A stretch of DNA of 64,000 bases from Impatiens glandulifera (Eukaryota > Streptophyta > Magnoliopsida > Ericales > Balsaminaceae): NCBI RefSeq assembly GCF_907164915.1, contig NC_061862.1:93699995-93763994 (forward strand), in the 5' to 3' direction. The notes under the pieces are model-generated. The model saw nothing but the letters and a program-made list of their open reading frames with translations, was not told the DNA's origin and made no database searches. This document shows positions 1 to 12,066 of this stretch, in pieces. The translations under genes were made by a program, and so were the position numbers. The stretch's first letter is position 1. Each line of letters opens with the position of its first letter.

Positions 1-129
1 GACATTCGAAAATCTTTTGACTCGATAAGATGAGAATCTATTCATGAATTCTTTTATGTTGTTGGATTCCCTAACATTTTTATTGAGTGATTAATGTAGT
101 GTGTTTCGACCCCTCACTTCATTGTCAGC

Positions 130-615
130 GTGAATGGCATACATAGTGGCTTCTTTAAGGGTGAAAGAGGAGTAAGGAAAGGAGATCCTCTCTCATCTTA
201 CCTATTCGTTCTTATTATGGATATTCTGGATTGTATCTTTAAAATGTTCCTAAGGAACCACAAATTTAAATTTCACCCCTACTGCAAGGAACACGCAATA
301 ACACACGTTTGTTTCGCTGATGATATGTTCTTAGTGGCTCATGTAGATGTTGAATCTGTTAGTACAATCAAGGAAGCACTGACAATATTTTCTAGTATTA
401 CAGGTTTATTCATTAATGAAGACAAAAGTCAGGCTTTCTATGGAGGAGTAGTGAAAGAGGATTTGAAGCATGATATATTTAGTATCATGGGGATAAAAGA
501 AGGAACGCTTCTAGTCAAATATCTTGGAGTCTCCTTATTTGCAAATCAACTTCAAAGCTCACATTTTCGTCCACTTATTGAAAAGGTTAGAAATTTTATC
601 TTGGGTTGGGCTTAA
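130..615 (+). pseudogene. LINE reverse transcriptase fragment (RVT_1)
   Basis: This open stretch of 161 residues encodes the central part of a LINE-type reverse transcriptase. The fingers/palm motif GVRKGDPLSSYLFVL lies at about residues 15-29, and the catalytic palm motif FADDMF at about residues 62-67 keeps both aspartates. It is followed by the usual INEDKSQAF and KYLGVSL motifs. A full plant LINE ORF2 is over 1,000 residues, so this is a fragment: upstream codons are interrupted by stops, and the frame ends at a stop in a GWA-stop context. The first Met is simply the first one after a stop and need not be a real start. In a working element the enzyme would copy the element's RNA at a nicked target site; here it cannot. 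Confidence 0.88.
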
Positions 616-1356
616 AAAAACCTGTCTTATGCAAGAAGATTAAAGCTTGTAAAAAGAGTTACTATGAGAATCATTGGCTACTGGGCACAATAAATAGTCA
701 TTCCCAAAAAAGTCATGGATGAACTAGATAAGCTGATAAGAGACTTCATCTGGGGTACTCAAGGAAGAGGAGGCAAAAAGGTCAAATGGGAAACTGTATG
801 TACCCCAAAGGAATAAGGAGGGCTTGGAATTAACAATTGTGTCATATGGAATCGAGCACTCACAATCAGACATATATGGGCCCTTGAGATGAAGGTAGAT
901 TCATTATGGGTCAAATGGGTTCATACGAGATTCATGAAAGGAGAAGCTAGAATATGGACATGCTAAATCAAAAATGAAATGGCTTGGTCCTTGAAGAAAA
1001 TCCTAAGAACTAGAGGAGAGGCATATCAGATGATGAAGTTCAGAATCGGTAATGGAAGGGGAATATTATTCTGGCACGATCCATGGTTAGAGAATAATCT
1101 CATAATTCTTCGGGAGGAATTCTAATCTATTAGAGACAGAATCAGAAGAAATTGTCTCTTATACTCAATTAGAGATATTCAAAAAGGAAAATGCAGCTCT
1201 ATTCTTAAGAGTATTCCAGAAGGAGTCAGAATTCTGAATCTGATCAATAATATACAATTCAATGGAAACAACATTGATACAAAGAGTTGAGATACTATTA
1301 TGAATGGAAAATTTGTGGAAGGAAAAGCATGAGAGATCATTAGAACAAAGGAGGCG

Positions 1357-1572
1357 GTGGTCGATTTGAATAAAGTAGTCTGGTCTACAAAGGTTATACC
1401 TCGAAACCAATTCATTCCTTGGCTGACATTCAAGAAAAGATTGTCGACAAGAGACAGAATTAAGAAATATATGAATATTTCAGATGTCAATTGCCCAATG
1501 TGCGTAGCAACCACTTGTTTGGGGAGTGCACATTTGTATCTAAATTGTGGAATAATTTTGCTCAGAATATGA
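1357..1572 (+). pseudogene. LINE C-terminal zinc-binding domain (zf-RVT) fragment
   Basis: The translation contains VVWSTKVIPRNQFIPWL, then RLSTRDRIKKYMNI and a C-x2-C pair (NCPMC), with a degraded H/C pair after it. This order is typical of the zf-RVT region at the C-terminus of plant LINE ORF2 proteins. The equivalent region is better preserved in the LINE at 36218-36607 (minus), which has CLLCRENEETIDHLFESCC. The stretch lies about 740 bp downstream of the RT segment in the same element. It is not a functional gene. Confidence 0.75.
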
Positions 1573-2080
1573 ATATCACTAAATTTCCAGGTACATGGAA
1601 CGAAATCGCATAGAGCTTGTAAAGAAAAAGGCTAAGGGAGATAGCTTTTATGCAAATGTTTTCAAATGCTTCTTTGGAGCCCTAGTATACAATACCTAGA
1701 GAGAAAGAAATACAAGAATTCATAGCACGAATAAGAGAACAGAAAGAAAAGTTTGGGATGACATTGTTTTTGATGGCAACGCTCTCATACATAAATGGAG
1801 GGGAATTCCGATTAATGAATATAGTTGGAAGCTCAGTCAAAGATGAAATATCCCTTATAAAATCATTACAAGGAAAGGAAGGCTCAAATAATTATGTTTG
1901 ATGACTTGTTTGTAATTCAATTGTTCGTTGTTCTGTTTGCTCTATAATTCAGTTGTTTGAAACTCATTTGGTATTTTCAACAAAAATAGGATTTGTCTAG
2001 CTTTGTTTCTTGAAACTCATTTTCCCTCTTTTGGGATTTTTAATGAAATGACAATAAGTCATTTATCCAAAAAAAATATA

Positions 2081-2740
2081 ATTATAAGATTATAATATCA
2101 TTATTTATTATTTCATTTAATGTCTATAATATAGATTAGGTCACATTATTCTCGACACCATTCATGTCACCAAATTTCCGCTACTTTTATACATAATCAA
2201 TATATTATTCAATACATTACTCACGCTTTATCAAAATTCAGTACTAAAGAAATGAAATAAACAATTCACGTTTATGTAACACATAATACCAAATAATGAA
2301 TTCTTTAATATAACTTAGACATGAAAATCATTTTCATAATATTTAAATGTTCACTTGGTAGTCCATTTGGTGGAGCAGAAAAGCTATAGAAGGATAAGGT
2401 TTACTTTATCTAGCTATAACGTATTATGAGCTTGTTTGTATAGCTATGACGTATCATGAGATTGGTTTCATTACTATAGGTAAAAATATCACACTTAAGA
2501 ACATGTTTGATCATCGATCTAGTGGTTTCGTTTTCCGAATTAGATATAAAAAGAGATTAAACATTTTGAAGAGTTCGTCCCATAATAGAGTTTTACTTTT
2601 TGTATGACGCAAACAAATGTCCTTGTCTGAACAAGACATTATGCGTTGACAAGACATGAATAATTTTCATGCGGGGCATTTCTACAAGTTGTTTACTAAG
2701 ATGAGTTCATATAATTTTTGTTGGAGAAATTTTGGGAGTC
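2081..2740. other. AT-rich intergenic DNA, no gene seen
   Basis: I see no coding pattern here. About 2350-2410 contains a short stretch (TTGGTGGAGCAGAAAAG) also present near 37045, part of a dispersed repeat described separately. Confidence 0.6.
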
Positions 2741-2779
2741 AAAGATTTCATCCAAGATCTCGTTTTTTGGATGAAGCGT

Positions 2780-3115
2780 TATTCACAGTGAAATTTTTAC
2801 GGATAATATGTGCATAAAAAATGTGTATTATAATTAGTCGTATGTGTCATGAGGAGGTTGAATTGACAACTCACTTACTTTTGCATTGTCGAGGGTGACT
2901 AGTTTCTGGAGTTTTTGTAGAGTATCATTAATATTCATTGGGTGATGCCCGAGTCTTGGGGTAGTTGTTGGGAGATTTGAATTTATGTGGTTAATATGAA
3001 AACCTACATAATTGAGTTACCATCCAAATTATTTTTTAATGAACTATTTCGTTTGAGAGAAATCGTCGAACTTTCACTAATCGTAGTCATTCGATGTGTA
3101 TCAATTATAATATTA
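2780..3115 (+). pseudogene. Second LINE remnant, zf-RVT/C-terminal region, frameshifted
   Basis: Read across frames, the plus strand gives LTDNMCIKN, then MCHEEVELTTHLLLHC (C-x-H and H-x4-C spacing typical of zf-RVT), then after about 200 bp FERNRRTFTNRS, which resembles the WxERNRRxF motif near the end of plant LINE ORF2. There are at least two frame changes and several stops, so this is an old relic. It is more diverged than the LINE at 1-2080 and appears to be a different lineage. No 3' tail or flanking repeat was recognised. Confidence 0.6.
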
Positions 3116-3329
3116 TTATTATGTTTTCTGAGATTAATTTTGAAAAGTCGGTAGAGTCCGTCAGAAAGTTAATCGTTAAAGAACTTACGAGCTCAATAAC
3201 TTATTGAGAAACGTTTTTTTTATTTTTTTATTTTTAATATTTATTTTTATCAGTTTTCTCTTTTTAGTTTTTATTTTTATCAGTTTCCTAATAGACATGA
3301 AACTTAAACTCACATGCTATTTTGAAAGT

Positions 3330-3625
3330 CATAATTATATATAAACACGTTAAATTTAATGTAACTATAAGTTTGAATTTAATATAAGAAAACTTTTCTA
3401 TAAGTATGTCATCAGATAAAATTGAACCGTGGAGAATGTATATAATCTTTCTTAAACTTATTACAAAAATATTATTATTTTTTTAATATTAAAATATAAC
3501 TAAATATAATTAATAAATTTTTTTTATACTGGAGTTGCAGGAGGAGAGTGAGAGCATAACTATCACATTTGGGTTAAATTAATTATTAAGAGAGATTTCT
3601 TAAATTTTATAATACTCTAAGCTGA
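3330..3625 (+). repeat. Dispersed AT-rich repeat R1, copy 1
   Basis: This stretch aligns by eye, in the same orientation, with about 37155-37450. Shared phrases include GTTTGAATTTAATATAAGAA, AGATAAAATTGAAC, and GGAG...GAGAGCA(T/C)AACTATCACATTT. A further shared block lies at 2350-2410 and 37040-37100. The repeat has no coding capacity that I can see, and its ends are not defined. Confidence 0.65.
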
Positions 3626-5235
3626 TTGTACAAACTTTAATTGATTTAATAATTATTTAGGCCTTTATTTTATTTTTCCAATTATATAGTTTATATTTAT
3701 TCAATAAATTTTGAACTTATTATCATACAAAATTCATATTTTGGCTTAGACATATTACTAAACATGTAATTATTTTTTAAGCCATTTTTATGTTAATTTG
3801 ACTCCAAACATAATTAATTTAAGTTTTAAATTGATAATAGATTAAATTTTCGAAAATTTGATATATTATTAATATATTTTGAGTATATTAAAAAAATAAT
3901 TAGTTTTAAAAAATTTTGTATTGATGGACTTCGAAATAAATTAAAATAATTGATATATATATATAATAAATTTTTTTATTATTAATATTTTTGTAGGCAT
4001 AGAAAATGAATGAAATTGAAATAAATTCTCAATGTTAGATGGAATTCGACGAGAGGGTTGATTAAACAATGTAAGATATAGAGCTAAGATGAGTGATTTC
4101 TATCGTGTATAGTTTCTAGCGACTTTGTTGTGAATATTTAATGCTTTGTTTCAAACACAATTTTGGAAATTAGAAATCTATTTTACACAAAACTATATCG
4201 CCGAGCAAATGTTGATAGAGTGACCTTATAAAATAAAGGAATAGAGAAAGGGATTTGGAATTTGACCTCCCTAAAAAAAATTGTTTTCTTATTGTGCATG
4301 AGTTCTGGGACTCTAGTGTGAAGATGATATAAGGTATACGTCATTGGACAAAGCCTATACATCTATTTATTACGTTATAAGATTATCAATGAGGAATGAT
4401 GATCTCCACCCACTTTTGAGAAATTTTTATGTGATTTGTTCGTTGAGTATGTAGAAAAAACCTGGATTAACCCTTTCTTCCATTTCATAAATTCTCTACC
4501 ATTAAAAATAAGGGATTTGTGATTAGCGGTGAGGGGTATGACCAATTAGAGCTCTCCTTACGTCGATGACATTTAGATTATCCTTGTCGGTAGCACCCCT
4601 CTCTCTTATTGTCATGGAAGCCATATAACAAAAATTCCTACGTCATTTCTACCGGTCGTTGACTCGCCGTGCCCGAGCATTAAAGCCACGTCGTAATATT
4701 TTTTTATTAGTTATCTGACTACTATATATATATATAAATACGTGTATGCATATGGATATAAATAAGTACTCATGAGTACATTATATCTATTTAATAAACA
4801 TGATTTGTTTTTTATAAAATATAAAAACAATAAAACAAAAAACATGAAAAAATAAAATATAAAAAGTCTAACTTAACGAGTTATTGTCTTTAAGTCTTTA
4901 TTACACAAATTTATTGATGTTAAAACGTTCAAACATTGACCATCCTGACTAAAAAAATAAATCTATCAAGAGGAGGACATCATCCCGTGGACATCAAAGA
5001 AGAGGAACATGTCAAAGACGAGGAAGCAAAGCCACGAAAACTTAGATTTCCTTTAATGCTTTTAAAATTTAACTTTGATGTTGAGGGGTCTATGCGTTTG
5101 TGATTGTTTTTTATTTATCCACACACTTAAATAAAATGTAACTTCTTTTAATACACTCAATATTTTTATGAATGAAAAATGACCATTTATTCTATGTTTA
5201 GGACATACATGTATATGAGTAACATGTACTACTCT
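3626..5235. other. AT-rich intergenic DNA, no gene seen
   Basis: This is low-complexity AT-rich sequence with a short (TA)n run near 4725 and no open frame with recognisable protein content. About 4960-5040 is somewhat purine-rich, but I could not assign it. Confidence 0.5.
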
Positions 5236-5239
5236 TTCG

Positions 5240-5925
5240 GTTTACTCTTTAAACCATCTCACCCTCTTTCGACGAATCTATTCACCATAGAAGCGTACTA
5301 CATAATTGAGGAGTCATCCAATAAACATTTAAGCATCGTACAACTCTAAATCCAATATCCTTCGTAACGTTCTTTCTATTCTTCGTTGACAAGCAAACGA
5401 ACTTCACTTAGCTCATAATTCATGACTGTTCGTAGAATTCTTTCTATCCATCGACGAATGAATGTGCTTCACTTATCTCAGAATCCACAAATATTGAATC
5501 CACGACTTATTATAAAGCCTTTACTGTTAATCTTCTACGGAAGCACGGTCATCATTCAACTTTGAATACAAGATTCTTTATCCTTTATATCCCCATCAAC
5601 GAATACACGTGCATCATTCAACACGAAATTCATGACTCTTCGTGAAAATCATTCTATCCTCCATCAACAAACGCACGTGCGTCACTAACTTAGGGATCAC
5701 GTCTCTTTTCAAGGATCCTTTTATGACTCATTATTGTAAACACACACTCACTAACTTAGAGCTCACATCTCTTTTCAGAGATCTTTTATCCTTTGTCTAT
5801 GAACGTGCGAATACCATTCGGTTTAGAATCTACGACCATTCGTGGAATTCATTTTATCATTTCCTTGACGAACGCACGAATTCACGACTCTTTTTGGTAT
5901 TTCTTTATACAATTCCTCAAGAAAT
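5240..5925 (+). repeat. Degenerate tandem repeat array (unit roughly 70-100 bp)
   Basis: Related phrases recur in the same order: a CGAACGCACGTGC-like segment, CA(C/T)TTA(G/T)CTCA or ACTAACTTAG, a TTCATGACTCTTCGTG-like segment, and ATTCTATCCTCCATC. At least six diverged copies can be followed. Open frames across it (for example 5642-5959) come from the repeat having few stops, not from a gene. No transposon ends were identified. Confidence 0.6.
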
Positions 5926-6659
5926 TAACAACAATGCATATGTTATTTTCCATTTTTAGACAAAGATGTTGCATACTAAGGCGATGTCGATGTTGTTACT
6001 TTTTCATTTCCTCTATATTTAGATATTGTGTGCTTGTGTCGTGCCTTCAAAATCATCTTTAAATAATAAAATATATTGATATTGAAAGAGAGAAATATGT
6101 CAAATAATTTTATAATTAAAATGTAAATAATATGATAGAGATTATGAAATATTAAATATGGTATTGTAATACAAAATTTAATAGACTTGAATCACGGCTA
6201 AACATAATTTACACCAAAAGGGGCTATCCCTTAGTGAGAATGAATTTAATTTGATTTGAAAACGAAATAAATTTATTATTCAAATTAAGTTATAATCAAA
6301 ATCTAAGAAACACAACCTAGTTGAAATCTTAAGCGATCAATAATTTTAAATTAGTTATGAAGATGGTTTAAATTTCGGCCATAAAATAATAATTATTCGT
6401 ATTTGGAGTTATATTCTTAATTTTGTACTGTTTGAAATACTAACTATTTCAAATAAAAATAAATGTATAAGAAAAAATTTCAAACAAAAATACATGTATA
6501 GAAAGCAATTTCAAACAAAATTATGTTTATGAACATATTTAAAACTCAGTTTTATGTATAGGGAACACTATACTTATTATCTCTTAACTAAAATTAGGTC
6601 GATAAAATTGGTTTGAGTTGAGGTTTAAATGGATGAAATAAATTGTTTGTATAAATTTC

Positions 6660-7623
6660 AAATATAATTGAAGGGTATTAAAAATCCAATATCTTGAATA
6701 TGTCATTTTAAAAAAATTAGCTAGTTAAATTTAAAAAACAAATAATTATTTAATACAATTAAAATTTTTAAAACAGTGTTGGTCTATGAGAGCAAAATAT
6801 AATATTTAAGTTCCATAAAAATATATTGAATTAAAATAAGAGACTATAGAACTGTAGAGGCCGTGTTCATCTAATTTAAGGGAAAAAAACAGAATGAAGT
6901 TATTTCTTGGAAAATATCTTCTCATTTATAAAGGAAAAAATTAGTAGCTTATAAGGCCAATTTGTAAATTGGAATTTATTAGATTAATGTTCAAAAAGTT
7001 ATTGATGTTTATATGTGTAAACTAAAATTTCATTAAAAAATATTAGTTTATTCAGAACATTTTTTTATGTAAAATTTATCTTTCAAATGATCCAAATTTA
7101 TAATATTGTGATTTCTAATCCTAATCAAGAATCATAAAAGGAGTGTTTCTTATTGCAGGGTGCAATAACAAACAATATTGTAAAAACTTAAATTTGGCAA
7201 AACAATAACAAAATCAAACAAAATATCTATAAATTTAAAACTTTTTTGAATAAATTTTCTAAACCCATGTAACAAGATAATGTATCTAACTATCGATTAT
7301 ATTATTATGTATAAAGGTTTATACTTTGTTTGAAAAAAATAATCCATTTAATAACAAAAACACTTATAAGTACAACAACAAAAATATACATATGAAAAAA
7401 AGTTTAAAAAGCAAAAATAAATTAAGAAACATACTACAATTAATTAGTCTAAAGATTTCAAGAAGAACAATAATGTCTTTACATAAATTCATAAGTTTTC
7501 GAATCTCATGTCGGAAGACATTGTAAATAATTCTTAAGAACATACTTTTATTGTTAAATATTCTCCGATTTATTTTCAACTAGATAATACATTAAAAAAA
7601 TTATAGGGATAGAGATCTATCTT
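6660..7623 (+). repeat. Dispersed AT-rich repeat R2, copy A
   Basis: The sequence from the phrase TTGAAGGGTATTAAAA, through TTGGTCTATGAGAGCAAAAT and AAAGGAGTGTTTCTTATTGC, to GATAGAGATCTATCTTGT recurs in the same order at 43795-44636 and, in part, at 27705-28560. Copy A is cut at about 7623, where an LTR scrap begins. No transposase or RT is visible, so it is probably a non-autonomous element or a decayed LTR-type internal region; which one is not clear. Confidence 0.7.
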
Positions 7624-7906
7624 GTGAATCCTTCCGGTGGTTGGAAGAAGGGTTACGTAGGAGAGTTTGCTCCGAACATCCATAAACAAACTGATGTATT
7701 GTTACTTTGTGTCATCTTCTCATTCTTGTTCCTAAGCTTCAAACCTAAGTAAACATTTCCGCACTTGATTATATTTCAAGTGTTTACAAGGGTTTGCGTA
7801 GAATAGAAAGTGAATTAAATCCCTAACAAGATTTCTTTCAAATCGTTTTACATAAACCTTCATCAATCGCCATACCCCATTTCTATTGATTAAGCCGATC
7901 CTATCA
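7624..7906 (+). repeat. Partial copia LTR (end portion), plus orientation
   Basis: This is the reverse complement of the inner part of the copia LTRs at 13179, 21033 and 24047. It includes the shared TGAATCCTTCCGGTGGTTGG and AACATCCATAAACAA phrases and ends in CCTATCA, the complement of the TGATAGG end at 13179 and 24047. Within the first 250 bp it resembles LTR B (21033) most. Only the final 283 bp is present, and no internal copia domain adjoins it, so it is an orphan fragment that abuts the CACTA remnant. Confidence 0.75.
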
Positions 7907-7913
7907 GACAAGA

Positions 7914-8030
7914 ATGGAGAGGGAGAAGTTAGAAATGAATGAAATAATGGAGAGCTTCAAATTGTTTATGAGGCAACATCAACAACAACCACCACATCCT
8001 CCCCCACTAGCTAATTCTAGTACGTTTTGA
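7914..8030 (+). pseudogene. C-terminal scrap of a Transposase_24-like (Ptta/En/Spm) protein
   Basis: The 38-residue frame begins MEREKLEMNEIMESFKLFMR and continues with a Q-run and a P-rich tail before a stop. A charged coil followed by a proline-rich tail is how many plant Ptta/En/Spm transposase-associated proteins end. It lies just inside the CACTA terminus in the expected orientation. The N-terminal domain is missing, and the first Met is arbitrary. The assignment rests on composition and context rather than a conserved motif. Confidence 0.5.
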
Positions 8031-8239
8031 TTGGTTGTTTCGATAGAAAACAGGTTTTGATTGGTTGTTTCGATTTGAATTTAAAACAGATTGTTCGGAT
8101 GATTAGTTTGGTTGCGAATTTTTTAATGATAATGATCATTTCATGTATGTGTCATTTCTTTTAATATTGATATATTGGTTTGGCTGAACAGGTTTTGGTT
8201 GCGAGCAAAACAATCGGCCTATTTTGTACATTTTATAGG

Positions 8240-8850
8240 GAAAAACCGAAAGTAAATGTAAATCTTTCGGTTTTTCTTCATAGGAAAACCGAGAGTTATA
8301 TAAAAAGCTTTCGGGTTTTAAATTGAAGAAAAACCGAAAGTTTTTTCATAAACCTCTCGTTTTGTATCAAAGGGAAAAACCGAAAGTTAATTCTAAAACT
8401 TTTGTTTTTTCCCTTTGGAGTAAAACCGAAAGTTAATTGGAAAACTTTTGGTTTTTCCATTTAAAGAAAAACCGAGATTTAATTGTAAAACTTTCGGTTT
8501 TTCACTTTGGAGTAAAACCGAAAGTTTTCTAATTAACTTTCGATTTTACTCCAAAGGGAAAAACCGAAAGTTAACTGTAAAACTTTCGGTTTTCCCTTTG
8601 ATGAAAAACCGAGAGTTAATTGTAAAATTTCGGTTTTTCCCTTTGGAGTAAAACCGAAAGGTTTACAATTAACTCTCGGTTTTACTCTCGGGTGTCTAAA
8701 CTGAAAACTCTACGATATCTCTCGGTAAACGCCCAATTGTTTTTAACACAAGAGTCAATACCGAGAGATGGCGAGAGTTACCTAAACTTTCGGTATTGGC
8801 TCTATACCGAAAGTTATGGGGTTAGAACCGAGAGTTTTTACTCTCGTTTT
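8240..8850. repeat. Subterminal palindromic repeats of the CACTA element
   Basis: The motif ACCGAAAGTT (variant ACCGAGAGTT) and its complement AACTTTCGGT occur about two dozen times, usually alternating in orientation 15-25 bp apart. They are separated by (T/A)5 and CCCTTTGGAGTA-like spacers. Adjacent pairs can fold into hairpins. In known CACTA elements such arrays bind the element's own DNA-binding protein. The frames crossing them (for example 8448-8651) are by-products. Confidence 0.8.
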
Positions 8851-8869
8851 GACCCCTATTTCACCAGTG

Positions 8870-9238
8870 TATGTATATAAGCAACAAAAGTATATTTTAA
8901 CATTTTTTAAATGCTTAAAGCCAATCTTTTTATTAATTTGTAAATTTTAGTGGCTATAATTGAAAGAAGTACAAACTCACTTTACAAACGCATTTTTGTG
9001 AGATTACATAATTAAGAAAAAAATATGAATAAACTTAGATGTAGAGCAAGTCTTTATAATCTTGGACCAATGAACATGTAGCAATCACAATTATAATATT
9101 TCATCACCATAATTAGGTAAATCAAAAACTTGTTGCTGCATTGTCCCAGGAAGTAAGTTTGTCCCAGAAAGTAAGTTGAATTTTCTCACCATTGTAAAAT
9201 TTCAAATCAGCAAAATAATATAATTTAGTTAAATAATA
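8870..9238. other. AT-rich DNA, no gene seen
   Basis: No recognisable coding or repeat structure was seen apart from AT-richness. Confidence 0.5.
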
Positions 9239-10260
9239 TTGTAGACACTCATTTTTCACCCCTAATTTTGTTCGTTTATAAACAACTATCTTGGAAATAA
9301 TTAAATTTTTAAAATAAATTTATTTTTGAATTTTAATAAGTTAAGGTAGTAATTTTTTTAAGTTATAACACTTAGAAAAGATGTTATACTTAGAATATTC
9401 AAGGTTTTATTTAATTAATTACCTTGATATTTATAAAATACAATATATATATATATATTAACATTTTTATAAAGTTTTAAAAAACATTTAATTAAATATA
9501 TTTTTTGTTATTTTGTTATCATTAATTATATTAGATTAATGGTTTTAAATAATTAATTTAGTTGTTTTTAATTAAATTAAGTTAGATTAGTTTAGTTAAG
9601 TTTGTTATTTTTTATTCTTTAAGGTAGGATTAAATAGGATTATTTTCTTTTAAAAAGGATTAATCATTTTTATTTTCTCTTTAATAATTTATTTGTTTTA
9701 TTTAACAATGATTTTGTAGGATTTTTGGAAATCGTTGAGAGCAAAATCAAAAGGAAATTAAGATTCAAGAACCGTGAAGAAGATTTAAGAATTATCAATA
9801 AAGTTCTAGATCCATGAAAATAAATCAAAATCCATAGAGAAATTGGTATTTTTGGAATTTTAGTTATTTTTCAAGACCAAATGGAAGGATCTCAAGTCCA
9901 AGGCCTTGAAGGTGGTTGAAGAACCTAGAAGGCCACTCTCCCAATCGTGAATTTGAATAAGCAAGCAAAGAAAAAAAAAAGAGGAGAAAATAACTTGGTC
10001 ATTTTTAATTAAAAATCAATTCCTATTTGGCATATCCTTCAGACTTTTCCAAAATGTGTTAAATGAGAGGGATTCTCATGAGTTCACTATAAATACAACC
10101 CTAGCATCTTGAATTCACATTATTTTTTAACCTCCAAGTGCCCCTAGGTTTCCAATTTCTTTCCACAAAATTGTACCAAATCTGTCTATTTTTAAAACCT
10201 AAACAATAACACTCATTAAAAATTTTATAATCTCCCACTAAAACTTAAATCATAATTTAT
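9239..10260 (+). repeat. Possible LTR-like segment with TATA box
   Basis: The stretch opens with TGTAGACACTCATTTTTCACC, a beginning typical of plant LTRs, and contains TATAAATA at 10088-10095 about 850 bp in, followed by an untranslated-leader-like region. No matching second copy, primer binding site or coding domain was found in the window, so this may be a solo or truncated LTR. The right end is not defined. Confidence 0.35.
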
Positions 10261-11340
10261 AATTCCCTAGATTCATACCCTTGTTCATTATATATGAAAA
10301 CAATAGAGGAATACATACCTGAATCCTTTGACATGATAATTTAGGAAATGGTTTTCTAAAATTGCAGAAATTTTAATTCTTTAGTTCTCCGATGATGGGG
10401 ATTCAGAGAGAGAGAAAGCGTGATATTTTCTTAGATATCCTTATGTCACGACTTTATTCCCCTTTATATATTTTCTGCCTTTTGGGAACCATAACCACTT
10501 TAATAATAAATGATGTTTATTTCTAATTTGGCCCCTCATCAAATTAGAAATACCGCAATGTATCCACAATTTATTATTCATGACAAAAATGTCTTTAAGT
10601 CAAAATCTTAAATAACTTTAGATCACATAATATTGACTTATTATATTCAATGACCATATATATCCATTTAAATATATAAATGTCCCACTAAATTCTAACA
10701 CACTAGTTGTGTCGTTTATGATTTCGGCTAGGTACACCATACAACAAAGGAGTAGCCATTTGTAAGATCCTTTTGATCCCTTCTTTGTATTCTTTATTTT
10801 AATGTTCATATGTCTATTCCATTCAACACTCTTTGCATGCTTTTAAATTCCTTTGTATTTGGTTTTCAATTTCTGCATCCTTGCTTTAAAATATATAAAT
10901 AACATAACTTAATATGTAAACAAAATAAAATCTAACAAAAAACACAACAAACAAAAAGTTCAATATAAAAAAGGTCTTTGACCAAAAACTTTCTAAAACC
11001 AAAATTCGGCCCAAGAATGGATCATTTGAAAGGTTTTCGGTCAAGAACACGTGTTCTTGATTTGAACTTCTATCTCCCTGAGCTAAAAGTTTAATACACG
11101 CTTTGAATGCTTTGGTTCTGAAAGATTATGGTTTAATGTTAGAATACACTCTTGACCAAGAATCTTTCTAAGAACCCTAAAAATAAAAATAAATAATGTG
11201 CCTCTTTAATACAGTTTTATTTTTAAATATATTTTATGAATGATTAGATATAAAAGTTTTGTTTATATAAGTGTAAATCTATATGTTAATAACTATTCAG
11301 AAAGATTTTTTTGTAATTTGGGATCCATTTGGATTTCAAG
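10261..11340. other. AT-rich DNA, unassigned
   Basis: No gene was recognised. The minus strand at 10690-10705 reads TGTTAGAATTTAGTGG, which resembles the start of some copia LTRs, but no partner was found. Confidence 0.4.
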
Positions 11341-12062
11341 AATTAGTTAGAATAGGGTCATGTCGAAAACCGGAAGAACAAAGGACCTTCTGCCAATTAG
11401 CATTCGACCGAGGCAGCGCTGAAAGAGCCTCCGATCAAGAAAAACAGACCTGGTGCACGCGCAGATACCAGCCGACCAAGGAGCTCTTCTACATGACCCG
11501 ATGTTCTTCATCCGACTGAGGGGACTTAGCACCGGGCTAACTTTTTGTCACATCCGAACTTTAGACATCCCTTAAGATTTATTTATTTTATTATATTTAA
11601 CTACTTTGGGCTAGAACACCCAAGGAAGGCTTGATGCCTGCCTAGGACCGAGAGATCAGACATACTGATGGTCAAGTTTTTGCACCCGCTGTTAGTCCTA
11701 GGACGGGAAAATTGACCTACTACCGGCTACATTTCCTGCACCCATGGCTACCCTAGGACCAAAAACCTGCACCTATTGTTGATGAGGCTAAGACCGACGT
11801 CTGCTGCACACGATGAGCCTACGACCGATGTTGCTTCTCACCTACGACCGAGAAACTGCACTTGCTGTTGCGGAAGGCTGAGACTGACGGTTATTGCATC
11901 CGATGAGCCAAGGACCGATGCTGCTACTCACTTATAACTGAGAATCTGAACTTGAGAATCTGAACTTGTTGTGCACCTAAGACCAATGTTGTCTGCTGCA
12001 CCCGATGAGTTGAGGACCGAGAATTTAACTTATCGTGCACCTAAGACCGATGCTATCTGCTA
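11341..12062. repeat. GACCGA-motif imperfect repeat region (LTR-like scrap)
   Basis: From about 11600 the sequence repeats phrases like CCTA(G/C)GACCGA(G/T) followed by CTGCACC(C/T)GCTGTTG at intervals of roughly 40-70 bp. A related GGACCGAGA repeat fills 42050-42720 in the solo LTR, so this may be a diverged piece of a related LTR. It is GC-richer than its flanks. The open frame at 11283-11519 shows no family motif. Confidence 0.5.
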
Positions 12063-12066
12063 CACT

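Larger units (their letters stand above)
1..2080 (+). mobile_element. Non-LTR retrotransposon (plant LINE), 3' part, decayed
   Basis: The plus strand carries, in order, a reverse transcriptase segment (130-615), a thumb/connection region broken by stops (616-1350), and a zinc-binding RT C-terminal region (about 1357-1560). The 3' end at about 2030-2075 has a tail ending in an A-run. That tail (phrases such as TTTTTAATGAAATGAC) is shared in reverse complement with the LINEs at 36011 and 49058, so all three belong to one family. The 5' end lies outside the window or is truncated. Many in-frame stops and frameshifts show that it is dead. No target-site duplication was identified. Confidence 0.9.
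7907..8869 (+). mobile_element. 3' end of a CACTA (En/Spm) DNA transposon
   Basis: The segment has three parts typical of a CACTA 3' end: a last-exon-like coding scrap (7914-8030), a subterminal region packed with short motifs in both orientations (8240-8850), and a terminus ending in CAGTG at 8869. Read on the minus strand, that terminus starts CACTGGTGAAATAGGGGTC. CACTG-type ends are known variants of CACTA. The 5' end with its matching inverted repeat is absent, and an LTR scrap occupies its place. The element cannot move by itself. Confidence 0.72.

Noticed and set aside
11283..11532. Overlapping frames in a GC-rich patch
   Set aside because: No family motif is present, and they run into GACCGA repeat sequence, so chance is more likely.
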